Source of the DNA: Strigamia acuminata
Taxonomy: Eukaryota > Arthropoda > Chilopoda > Geophilomorpha > Linotaeniidae
Assembly (NCBI GenBank): GCA_949358305.1
Contig: OX442323.1
Coordinates: forward strand, 7,750,001-7,814,000
Reading direction: 5' to 3'
DNA: 64,000 nucleotides
Part shown: positions 19,019 to 28,803 of the stretch, in pieces
Layout: every line of letters starts with the position of its first letter
Numbering within the stretch: position 1 is the stretch's first letter
The notes under the pieces: model-generated
What the model saw: only the letters and a program-made list of their open reading frames with translations
Told to the model about the DNA's origin: nothing
The model's database searches: none
Position numbers and translations under genes: made by a program

Positions 19019-19525
19019 TACATCCCCCTTAATTACTCAACTTATAAATTTTATTCATAAGTTTATGTTATTCTTGCGAAATGATTTTATTAATATCTCA
19101 AAACAGGACTTTTTCATCCCGAACAGCTGAGTGCGTATGCGGGTGACTCAAAATAAATTTCATATTTCTGATGTGCGCAACAATTCTTTTTTAATGAATT
19201 ATCAAGAATAAAATATTATTTGGTTACAATAAAACAAACTTGGAACTTTACAACACTTAGCCTCTTTTCTTCACACAATTATTATTTCAAATAACGGGAA
19301 TCTTAACATAATTTTTTGGTAAATTATTTCTTTTTAGCTTAACAATTATTAAAAGATTTCTTTTGATTTATAGGATTATCTCTCGATTTTCCTTTTTTTA
19401 AAAATAACATGACTTTTGCATATCACAACCGCTTATTAAATACTAAACAGAATACTTTTGAGTTTTTCGTTAATTCTAACATTTTTTCCTTAAATTCTTT
19501 TAAATTCGAAAATTAACTCCGCGAG
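19019..19525. other. polypurine tract and 3' UTR of gypsy copy B
   Basis: This repeats 630-1136 of copy A. The purine run is at 19023-19030 on the minus strand. Nothing else is visible. Confidence 0.7.
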
Positions 19526-19650
19526 TCACTTGACTTCTTCTTCATCAGACTCCGATCCTTCACTCTCTTTCTTAAGAGTCTCACTGGACTCACCGACTTC
19601 GGACTTTTCTAGGGGAAGAAATTCCGCTGGTCTTCGGTCGATGACGAAAT
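19526..19650 (-). pseudogene. C-terminal piece of ORF4 in gypsy copy B
   Basis: This holds the last codons of ORF4, including the acidic SDEEEVK end and stop. It was cut from the rest by the copia insertion. The GAAAT at 19646-19650 is the left half of the target duplication. Confidence 0.92.
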
Positions 19651-20207
19651 TGTTGGACTTTGGAACCGCTTTTCACCTAATTAAATCGTTTTTCGATGTG
19701 AAATGGCTTTAAAATGTTTATTTTATCATTTATCGGTAATTGTTTCCATTTTCCTGGGTTATTCAGTGTTTATTTAGTGTTTTCATGCTTGTTTGTAAAG
19801 AGAATGCATGATACCGGGTTAAATGTACTCAATACATTAGGTTTCATGCATCCTCTATCTTGTTCTTATGTTTTTCATTATTATTGTTTATAATATCGGC
19901 CACCAGATGTCTCTGGCACATTGCAAATGGCCGCGCACACAGCCAGTGTGTTTCTCTATGTTTTCCAATGGTTTTTGGATCAATTATGTAAGTTTTCTCG
20001 AATTAAAGTGTATTTTGTTAATTATCAGTATTAGTTTATGTGCCACACGTCTTTATAAGTGTGGTACACGCGTTTTCTGGCCCAATACAGACCCGAACTC
20101 GCGTTTACGCATCACGGCAATTTTTCCAGCTCATGCATTGCCGTGAGCACGTTATTTTCACGCTTCCAGCACGATTTATCGTGCATTTATTGCGCCACAG
20201 AGCTACA
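19651..20207 (+). repeat. 5' LTR of the copia element (557 bp)
   Basis: Starts TGTTGGACTTTGG and ends GAGCTACA. By eye I found no difference from the copy at 25880-26436. It should contain the element's promoter. Confidence 0.96.
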
Positions 20208-20209
20208 AG

Positions 20210-20221
20210 TGGTAGCAGAGG
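20210..20221 (+). promoter_or_regulatory. initiator tRNA-Met primer-binding site
   Basis: TGGTAGCAGAGG begins two bases after the LTR and is the complement of the 3' end (CCTCTGCTACCA) of animal initiator tRNA-Met, the usual primer of copia-type elements. Confidence 0.88.
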
Positions 20222-20925
20222 CCTGGAAAGACACCAGTGCCTCGTTTTTTCACTAATTTTCCGTAAATTTCGCGATTTTTTCGCGATTTGTGCGGAAATT
20301 TTTGTTTATTTCCAGTTTTTCGCCGAATTTCCGATGTCTCGACACACTTTGTACCCCGGAGTACAGTGTGGCCACATAGAACTTCATCTCGCTTAGTACC
20401 CCGGTGTACGGCGAATTTTTTTTCAGAAGTTTTTCCCGATTTTCACAATCGGACGGCGATTTTTTTCCCGATTTTCGAAATCGGTCGGCGATCTTTCGAA
20501 GAATTCCGCATTTTTTATGCGCGGTGTGCACAGGGACGTCTGTGCACACAGATTCATCAACTTCTCCTTTTTATTTCAGATTTCGAATTTATTTGTTAGT
20601 TTTAAGTTTTTTGGTGTGGGTCAATTAGAATCCTTGGCGCCCTTCGTCCAAATCTGGGCAAGCGTCACTGTATTCTTAGACAAGGCTGAGCCCTGCGCCA
20701 CCTAACATTCCCGCGGCCCCAGGTGGTCATAAAGGACGTTAGGGGGACACTTGTCTAAGGTTCTCAGCCAATTTTAGCATTGGCTCCCCGTCGAGGTCTT
20801 TCCGCTTCGAACAACGTTTGTGTGTGCGTCGGTAGTGCTTCGAGTGCTTCGAGTGAAAAGTGCTTCGATTTCGTCAATTGTGCTTCGATTTTCGGAAATT
20901 TTTCGACGATTTTTCCTCCGCAATC
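20222..20925 (+). other. leader of the copia element
   Basis: About 700 bases of untranslated leader with several Y-rich and TTTTC-rich stretches. I see no separate gene. The coding frame is open upstream of the chosen ATG back to 20860, but that stretch reads like translated UTR. Confidence 0.6.
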
Positions 20926-23900
20926 ATGCAAAAGGCTTCCGAAGCGACGTCGGGACGTGTACCGGTCCTGACGACCGGCAACTACGAACAATGGCAACGA
21001 ACAGTTAAGATGTTGCTCAAAAGTGAAGGCCTGTGGCATCACGTCACAGAAGACGGCGAGGAGGATTTTCTGAAGACGGCGGATGACAAGGGGAAACGCA
21101 AATATCAACGTCGGAAGGAACGAGCCCTAGGAACCATTTATTGTTTGGTATCCGAAGCCAAACAGTCGGCACTCGATGGCTGCGAGACACCGAAGGAACA
21201 ATGGGACATGCTCGCCAAGATCTACGCCCCCAGTTCACTCGCCCGTCAGGCAGCTATGCGCCGACAGTTCTTGCAATTGAAACTGGAGCCGAACGAGGAG
21301 ATGCCCGATTTCCTGGGGCGTGTAGACCTGATGGTTCGTCAATTGAAGGACATCGGAGAGGACATTCTCCCTCGACACCAGGCCTACCAGTACCTCGATT
21401 TTCTTCCGGCGGATTACGACCAGGCAACGTTCTCCATTTACCATTGGCCGTTGGCGAATTTTACCCCGGCCAAAGTCTCCGAACAGCTCTTGTCGGAATA
21501 CCTTCGTTTGAAGTCGAAATCCGATCACAATACGAAGAAGACGTCGGCATTCGCCGCGGACAATCGCAACCGCAGTCAATCTCGCAATCCTCGTCCACTA
21601 TCGAAAATTCGTTGTTTCAATTGCGATCAGATGGGCCACTACGCGAACAAATGCCCTCTTCCGCGCCGACAATTGAAGGAACAGCAACCGGCAGCTGCAC
21701 TACAAGGACGATCTCGCAGCAAAAACCGACGTCGAAAGGGAACCAATTCTCAGCAACCGGGTGGTCAAAGCCGTGAAATTTCCCGCCCGCGACGTGATGC
21801 TGCGTACCTCTTGTCTGCGCCACCAGTTGTTACAGCACCGACTGTGCATTTCCTCCAATCCCACGAATGGATCGTTGATTGTGGCGCAACAGACCACGTC
21901 TCGCACGTTCAAGCGTGGTTCACGAACTTTGTTTCCGTTGTCCCGTTCAACATCGAGTTAGGACAAGGCAGTTCGAAGGTCACAGGCAAAGGTGACGTTC
22001 CGGTCAAGTCGCTCATCGATGGCTGCGAATGCACCGTAATGCTACGCGACGTCTTATTCGCACCTGACTTCGGCGCCAATCTTATCTCGGTTTCTCGGAT
22101 TGATAAATGCGGACATCACATCCACATTCACAACTCGGAATTGCACACGTATGAAACGGATATCAAACTAAGTGTTCTTCGGGCGAAACAGAAGTCTGGA
22201 CTTTATTTCGTGGATGGGCTTATCTCGCCATTCGCCGCTCCGACTAATGTTTCGAGTCCTCCACCCGTTTCATCGTTGCCTCCGACTCCGACACCGACCA
22301 CTCTAGTGACGAAGGAAGAGGACTTTCCCGCATTGCCCAAGTCTTCCAACAAGGCTAAGACGAAGTCGGCTGACAATATGACCGATTTCCGCTTGCCCGT
22401 CTCCTCCAACACCTTACTGGTCCCTTCACTTTTTCCTACCAGTCCTGCTCCTATTCCCGGATCCCAACCTCAACAGATCCGGATGTATTCCAATGCCCTC
22501 ACCTCTCCTCTTCCCGTTGCCAAGTCAAACGCAACATCACCTCCTCCTGTTGCTAAGTCAAATGCAACATCACCTCCTAAACAGGTTACTACGTCGGTCA
22601 ACGTCGCGGATGCCACGGGATTGTGGCACAGCAGACTGGGTCACCTGCACACCAAAGCCATGCGGACTTTGGCTGCTAACTCCCAGGTTTACGGACTTGA
22701 TCCAGCTGCTGTTCGACAGGAACTTTCATGCAACACGTGCCGTGTCGCCAAGTCTACGCGTGCTTCGCATAAGCCGATTTCCGCGCCTTCGACCACGAAA
22801 CCGCTTGAATTGCTTCACATGGACGTCTGGGGCCCGTCGAGACTGCCTTCCATTGGTGGCGCTAATTTCGCCTTCACCATTATCGACGACGCCACCAGGT
22901 ATGCCTGGCTTTTCCCGATCGCCCGTAAATCCGATGTTTTTGCTACCTTCAAAGACTTTGTTTCCCGTGTTGAACGTATAGCCGATTGCCGGATCAAAAC
23001 GATTCGTACCGACCGTGGAGGAGAATTCATTTCAAGGGATTTTGACCGTTATCTCGCCGACAAGGGCATTGTTGCACAACGGACCAACCCCGCGAGCCCA
23101 CAGATGAATGGAGTCGCCGAACGCCTGAACCGGACGATGGGCGATTATCTCCGCTCCGTTAGATCCGAAACCGGATTTCCGCATACGCTTTGGGCCGAAC
23201 TTGCTGTGACATTCGTGTACATCAAGAACCGAAGTCCACATTCGAAGCTCAACGACGAAATCCCGTACATTTTGTGGCGCCAGCGAGCTCTTTCCGTCAG
23301 ACATTTTCGTAAAATCGGTTCCAAGTGCTGGGTGCACTTCACCGCGCCTGGACGCACCAAACTGGATCCTCGAGCGTGGGAGGGATTTCTCGTCGGCTAC
23401 GCTTCTGGTACTCGCGGTTATCGAGTTTTGAATCCGGCTACGAACACTGTCACCGAAACTGTTCACGTCCAAATCGATGAACGGCAGAACTTTAAACGCT
23501 CGCCCTTTTATGTTCCGGATCCGGATGACAATGCTCCACCCATGGAGGAGCCTGCTCGTGGCCACACCCCGTCGCGTGTCACTTTTCATGATAATTTCCC
23601 AACTCAACCTTGGCCTCGACGACGTCGCGATTCGGATAACGATTCTTCCGCCGGCAGTAGTGACGATGATGGAATTATCAGTCGTGCTCAGTCTGTCGCT
23701 TCGACCGCTCCGTCTTTCGCTTCATTTGCCCCGTCCGCCGCTGCAAGCGTGCCTCTGGATGGTGAGGCTATTCCTGATGGCTCCGTGACCGCTGCCGATG
23801 ACTCCGTTACTGCAGCGACCGTTGCAGGACATGGCCAATTTTCTCCAACCATACGTTCCACGCGTTTACCCCAGCTGCGACGTTCGATCTCTTACCCAAC

Positions 23901-25833
23901 TCTTCCATGTCTTGACGATACCACGGCGATGTCTGTACAGGGTTCTGACTTTGACGACGACCTTCTTGACGAAGCGGCCGCCTTGCCTATTCCCGCTCCG
24001 GGTACGCCTAATTTGGCCCCTTTACGTGCTCTTCATTGCCCTTGGAGTTTTATTGGCGGCGTTTCGCCCTTCAGCGGATGGAGGAGAGAGGAACATCTCC
24101 GGAAAGATCAAATCCCGGGAAAGATCAAGGTCGACGTTTATTATTATCCGGAACACGGTGTCCGCTTGCGGTCGCAAAACGATATCGCCGCTTATTGTTT
24201 CGCACATCGGCTACCGTATGACGAGTCTATTTTCTTTTTTGGCAATTTGGAACACCACATGCCCTATGTTCCACCATCGCCTCATCGTGTCTTCATGTGT
24301 TTTCGGGAACCGGCCACATATGCCGAAGCAGTTAAATTGCCCGAAGCACCGAAATGGACCGAAGCAATCGACGAGGAGCTTTCTACTTTCAAGAAGCGCG
24401 AGGTTTACAAAGAGGTTCCGCGTCCACCCGATAAGACAGTCCTAGCTTGCAAGTGGATTTTCAAGTTAAAATCGGACGCCACCGGGACAATTCATCGATA
24501 CCGTGCCCGACTTGTCGCACAAGGTTTCCGCCAAACAATGGGCGTTGATTTCGATGAAGTTTTTAGTCCGGTAGTTAACTTCGTGCTCATCCGATTTTTC
24601 TTCTGTCTTCTAGTCGTCTTGTTAGGATGGAGGGATACTCATCTCGACGTAAAATGTGCCTACCTCTACGGCGACCTCGACCACGAAATCTACATGCGGA
24701 TTCCCGCCGGTGCCACATGCTCCTCGCCCGACAACGTCTGGTTGTTGACCAAGTCGCTTTACGGTCTTCATCAGTCGGGGCGCATGTGGTACCAAAAGCT
24801 CGATGAAACGTTAACCGGACTCGGATTCCAGAAATTTCCGGCTTGTAATTGCGTTTACGCATTTGGACATTCGGCCATCATGTTAGTTTACGTTGACGAC
24901 ATCGTTTTATTTTACGCGTCGGAGAACATCCGAGACCGTATTCTTGCATTGATCACGAGCAAGTTCGAAATCGTCAACCTCGGCCCGATAACCAAGTTGC
25001 TCGGAGTGGAATTCGAGCGTCGTGACGGGAAAGTCTTCATGACTCAACGCAATTACATCGATAAACTCCTCAAAAAGTTTAATGTTTCGTCCGATGCACT
25101 CATTAAAGTGCCTGTTACACCGGGAACCACGCTCGTGAAAGGCTCGTTGGACAATCTCCCGGATTTCCCGTATCGGTCGCTCATCGGATCGTTACTTTTT
25201 CTCGCTTCTCGCACTCGTCCCGACATCTTATACTCGGTCATCGCTCTCTCTCAGTACAACAACTGCTACGACCAAAGCCACATTAAGTGTTTGCTTCAAG
25301 TTCTTCGATATGTGGCCAATACGAGTGATTATTCCATCGAACTTTCGAAATGCGATTCGAGTCAACTGTGGGGTTGCACAGACGCCTCTTGGGCCTCCGA
25401 CATCGCTACATCGAGATCATTCGGCGGATACATTGTCTACATCGGAAGTGTGCCCATTGGCTGGAGCTGCAAAAAACAGACCAGTGTTGCTTGCTCCACC
25501 ATGGAAGCCGAGTTTGTGGCATTAGTCGAAATCGTCAAGGAATTATACTGGTTGGACAGTATTTATCAAGTATTTCCGCCTTTACGTCGATTATCGAAAC
25601 CGATCATATTTTCCGATGCCCTCGCCTCGATTCAGTTCACGAACAACGACATCGAGAACTCGAAAACGAAACATATTCGAGTGAAGTTTCACTGGCTTCG
25701 TGAGTGGCATATTGCCGGATGTTTCGAACTCCGCAAGATTCCGGGTGAGATAAATGTATCCGACATTTTCACCAAGTGGCTCAGTTCAGAGCGCCTCCGG
25801 AATTTATTATCACGCATTTTCGTCTCGAAGTAG
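20926..25833 (+). CDS. Copia gag-pol polyprotein (1635 residues)
   Basis: It encodes particle protein, protease, integrase, RT and RNase H in one frame. I chose the ATG at 20926 because the next residues (TTGNYEQWQRTVKMLL) are the usual start of copia gag; an in-frame ATG at 20860 adds 22 unlikely residues. From 20926: CCHC knuckle from C230, protease DCGA at 318-321, integrase zinc site from H568, catalytic D633, D696 and E732 (35 between the last two), RT with YVDD at 1322-1325, and RNase H with D1486 and the copia-type KHIRVKFHWLREW near the end. The protease motif has Cys where Ser or Thr is normal. No stop or frameshift interrupts it and no frameshift is needed between gag and pol. The length is typical or slightly long. 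Confidence 0.96.
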   Translation: MQKASEATSGRVPVLTTGNYEQWQRTVKMLLKSEGLWHHVTEDGEEDFLKTADDKGKRKYQRRKERALGTIYCLVSEAKQSALDGCETPKEQWDMLAKIYAPSSLARQAAMRRQFLQLKLEPNEEMPDFLGRVDLMVRQLKDIGEDILPRHQAYQYLDFLPADYDQATFSIYHWPLANFTPAKVSEQLLSEYLRLKSKSDHNTKKTSAFAADNRNRSQSRNPRPLSKIRCFNCDQMGHYANKCPLPRRQLKEQQPAAALQGRSRSKNRRRKGTNSQQPGGQSREISRPRRDAAYLLSAPPVVTAPTVHFLQSHEWIVDCGATDHVSHVQAWFTNFVSVVPFNIELGQGSSKVTGKGDVPVKSLIDGCECTVMLRDVLFAPDFGANLISVSRIDKCGHHIHIHNSELHTYETDIKLSVLRAKQKSGLYFVDGLISPFAAPTNVSSPPPVSSLPPTPTPTTLVTKEEDFPALPKSSNKAKTKSADNMTDFRLPVSSNTLLVPSLFPTSPAPIPGSQPQQIRMYSNALTSPLPVAKSNATSPPPVAKSNATSPPKQVTTSVNVADATGLWHSRLGHLHTKAMRTLAANSQVYGLDPAAVRQELSCNTCRVAKSTRASHKPISAPSTTKPLELLHMDVWGPSRLPSIGGANFAFTIIDDATRYAWLFPIARKSDVFATFKDFVSRVERIADCRIKTIRTDRGGEFISRDFDRYLADKGIVAQRTNPASPQMNGVAERLNRTMGDYLRSVRSETGFPHTLWAELAVTFVYIKNRSPHSKLNDEIPYILWRQRALSVRHFRKIGSKCWVHFTAPGRTKLDPRAWEGFLVGYASGTRGYRVLNPATNTVTETVHVQIDERQNFKRSPFYVPDPDDNAPPMEEPARGHTPSRVTFHDNFPTQPWPRRRRDSDNDSSAGSSDDDGIISRAQSVASTAPSFASFAPSAAASVPLDGEAIPDGSVTAADDSVTAATVAGHGQFSPTIRSTRLPQLRRSISYPTLPCLDDTTAMSVQGSDFDDDLLDEAAALPIPAPGTPNLAPLRALHCPWSFIGGVSPFSGWRREEHLRKDQIPGKIKVDVYYYPEHGVRLRSQNDIAAYCFAHRLPYDESIFFFGNLEHHMPYVPPSPHRVFMCFREPATYAEAVKLPEAPKWTEAIDEELSTFKKREVYKEVPRPPDKTVLACKWIFKLKSDATGTIHRYRARLVAQGFRQTMGVDFDEVFSPVVNFVLIRFFFCLLVVLLGWRDTHLDVKCAYLYGDLDHEIYMRIPAGATCSSPDNVWLLTKSLYGLHQSGRMWYQKLDETLTGLGFQKFPACNCVYAFGHSAIMLVYVDDIVLFYASENIRDRILALITSKFEIVNLGPITKLLGVEFERRDGKVFMTQRNYIDKLLKKFNVSSDALIKVPVTPGTTLVKGSLDNLPDFPYRSLIGSLLFLASRTRPDILYSVIALSQYNNCYDQSHIKCLLQVLRYVANTSDYSIELSKCDSSQLWGCTDASWASDIATSRSFGGYIVYIGSVPIGWSCKKQTSVACSTMEAEFVALVEIVKELYWLDSIYQVFPPLRRLSKPIIFSDALASIQFTNNDIENSKTKHIRVKFHWLREWHIAGCFELRKIPGEINVSDIFTKWLSSERLRNLLSRIFVSK

Positions 25834-25867
25834 CTTTTTCGATCATTCAACACCAACATTTTACATC

Positions 25868-25878
25868 GAAGGAGGGAA
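25868..25878 (+). promoter_or_regulatory. polypurine tract of the copia element
   Basis: GAAGGAGGGAA, one base before the 3' LTR's TGTTGG. It primes plus-strand DNA synthesis. Confidence 0.85.
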
Positions 25879-25879
25879 T

Positions 25880-26436
25880 TGTTGGACTTTGGAACCGCTT
25901 TTCACCTAATTAAATCGTTTTTCGATGTGAAATGGCTTTAAAATGTTTATTTTATCATTTATCGGTAATTGTTTCCATTTTCCTGGGTTATTCAGTGTTT
26001 ATTTAGTGTTTTCATGCTTGTTTGTAAAGAGAATGCATGATACCGGGTTAAATGTACTCAATACATTAGGTTTCATGCATCCTCTATCTTGTTCTTATGT
26101 TTTTCATTATTATTGTTTATAATATCGGCCACCAGATGTCTCTGGCACATTGCAAATGGCCGCGCACACAGCCAGTGTGTTTCTCTATGTTTTCCAATGG
26201 TTTTTGGATCAATTATGTAAGTTTTCTCGAATTAAAGTGTATTTTGTTAATTATCAGTATTAGTTTATGTGCCACACGTCTTTATAAGTGTGGTACACGC
26301 GTTTTCTGGCCCAATACAGACCCGAACTCGCGTTTACGCATCACGGCAATTTTTCCAGCTCATGCATTGCCGTGAGCACGTTATTTTCACGCTTCCAGCA
26401 CGATTTATCGTGCATTTATTGCGCCACAGAGCTACA
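25880..26436 (+). repeat. 3' LTR of the copia element (557 bp)
   Basis: Same sequence as the 5' LTR, followed directly by the GAAAT target duplication at 26437-26441 and then the interrupted ORF4 sequence. Confidence 0.96.
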
Positions 26437-27999
26437 GAAATTGGGTTCTTCACCTATATCTTCTGCGGGTGGAGATTTCGGCGCGTACTCCGGAGACCTT
26501 GGTTCATATTCTGGAGTCTTCTCAACTAACTCATAACTTTCTTCAATAGCCTTCTTCGAAGCGTCGTATATCTCCGCAATGCAGGGGAGTCCGTAGAACC
26601 ATGAAGGGTTTATTAATCCTTTTCCGTCGGTGTTGACTCTGTCAATTAACAGTGTCCATATGTGCTCCAGCACAGCAAAAGATTCGCCTCGATTGGCGTT
26701 AAATATCAATTTCATCACATGGACAGCATAATTGATATTCGAGGGATCGGTAGAGTCTGAGCGCATTTGTTCCGTGATTTTCTCGGCAATTCTAAAAAGC
26801 GTCGGAAAATAGTAGCTCACCTCGTATTCGAATAGATGCGCTATTTTCGCTCCTGGTGGAGGGAAAAAGGGTTCCACAAGAAGTTCATTTTCGGCTTCTT
26901 TTTCGTTCTCCTTGGATACCGTTTGACATCCTTTATCGATGACTGTCGTACTCTGTGGTTTTCGGGAACTCTCTAGAGCTTCTGGCGGAATTCTCAGATC
27001 TTGCATTTCCCTTCCTAGTGGAGTGGTTATGGCGTTCAAGAACTCCGGGCTGATGTACGGCGATCTTCCGTCGCTGGAGAGGACAATTTTACACGCCGGG
27101 CAAGTTGCCCACAACCTGGCCGGGGGAGGGTGAATTCCCATGACCACAAATGGCAGAAAGCTGGGGCGCCAAGGTTGGCCTTTGGGCCGCTTCTTTGTGC
27201 CCTCGCAATTGGAACATTGCGCCAGGTGGCCTCCGGTTCCCGATCCCGAGACCCACCCGACGGCGGAACAAAAAGGACATGGCACTTCGTCCTTCGAGAG
27301 TACCATATCATCATGTGGTTTTCCGTTCTCTTTATCTTGTTTACACTGTTCTCGTCTTTTCTGGATCTGACGAACTTTATTTGCCAACTTTTGGCGATCT
27401 GACCATGCGCTGGTATTTGACCTATTCCTAGGTTGGTCGGACCTTCGGTAGGAGGAATACGACCTTTTTTCCCGGTCTCGGTCTGGTGAATCGTTAAATC
27501 TAACGTATTCTCTTTTTGGACGCTCTTGGCCAGTACAAGAGGAAGGTGTAGCGTCTTCCGAATTTCGGCGGCGTTTAGCTTCCATTGGTGGGGATTTCCT
27601 TCTTCGTTCGGGCGACTTGACTCGGTTGTACACAATTTCCACCTTTCGCGGTTTACTGGTACTTGGCTGGTTTTTTGCAATTGGCGGATTATTTCTGGCG
27701 AAATCATCCGCTTTTATCTTTGGAATAACAAATGGCTTCGCCGTTGATTCTTTTTTGGCCGGTTCCTCCTGTAACGTGGGGGTTCCGGGTGGACCAAGCT
27801 CAGCGGGGAGCAATTCGGGATGTTGGCGAGCCCAACTCAAAATATCCCAGCCTCTGGCGTTGATAATCACGGGTGTTTTGGGACACCCTTCTACGAATAC
27901 GGCAGCGGCCGAAGGAGGTGCCGTTACTTCTTCATCGGAGGAAGAGGATTCGACCAACACGTATTTTCTCTTTTTTTTCGATCTTTTTTCCCATTTTTT
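26437..27999 (-). pseudogene. N-terminal and central part of ORF4 in gypsy copy B
   Basis: It carries the acidic start, basic region, all three Cys pairs and the helical region of ORF4, matching copy A. Translation runs on into the copia LTR for a few codons (…EEPNFCSSVAQ) and stops at 26416. The final 40 or so residues are at 19526-19650. Confidence 0.93.
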
Positions 28000-28803
28000 C
28001 TAGAGAAAATAATATAGAGAATCTTATCAATACGATTTATTTAACAAAATTTATACCGCCATCTATCGTGAAAATTTATCAACTTTATCGATGGTTTCGA
28101 TATATTTTTATATCGGGATTTTACGTGCGGCTTTTTTACTATTCGTAATATTCGATAGAATTATCTTTAGAATACTTACACTAGGAATCTCCGGAATCCA
28201 CTTAAGTATTCAAAATGATGTGGTGCCGATTTTCTAATTGACAAAACTCGTTGTTTTTAGCGAAGGTGTTCTCCGCCAACGTAGAAATCCTAATTTTATA
28301 TATAAAATAGCCGTGAATATCTCTTGATATATTAAATTTATCATTACTTACACGTAACACTCTAGTAAACGTTGAACTGTCGTGATGATATTTCGAATTT
28401 TCTCGAAGGAGAAATTTTCTTCTTCACGCCGAGGTCACGTGTTCGTCTCTTTCAGACGAAATTAATCACCGAAGTTTTCTCTCGTCCTTTTCTATCATGA
28501 AAGGATTATAACATTAAGTCCTGACACATAATTTCCGAGTTTACTGGTAATACATGAGTCTTACCACGAATCTCGAGGTTTTCTTGAAAGAAATCGCGAC
28601 GAACTTTTCTATCGACGCAGGTGTCAAAGTTGACTCGCACATGTGTGTGAAGCTTGTGAGAGAACAAATCCTCTACTCTCTACCCGGGGTATTTTCACCA
28701 TATTCTCCTATAGGTTTATGATTTAACCATGACTAATTTGTGGGTCAAAAGTGACCCGATTTTTTATCTTTTTTAAATTTTTATTTAAAAAAATACGCTA
28801 TCA
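28000..28803. other. non-coding stretch between integrase and ORF4, copy B
   Basis: Repeats 2820-3623 of copy A, including the candidate splice acceptor for ORF4. No gene seen. Confidence 0.5.

Larger units (their letters stand above)
19651..26436 (+). mobile_element. Complete Ty1/copia-type LTR retrotransposon inserted in gypsy ORF4
   Basis: It is 6786 bp long with two 557-bp LTRs that read identically, a tRNA-iMet primer-binding site, one uninterrupted gag-pol frame in the order PR-INT-RT-RH, and a polypurine tract. It is flanked by a perfect 5-bp duplication, GAAAT (19646-19650 and 26437-26441). The matching undisturbed site is near 1254-1262 in gypsy copy A. Identical LTRs and an intact ORF point to a very recent insertion. 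Its coding sequence favours C-ending codons far more than the gypsy genes do, as expected for an unrelated lineage. Confidence 0.97.

Noticed and set aside
20860-20925. Upstream ATG for the copia polyprotein
   Set aside because: The extra 22 residues are Phe/Arg-rich leader translation; the next ATG directly precedes a typical gag start.
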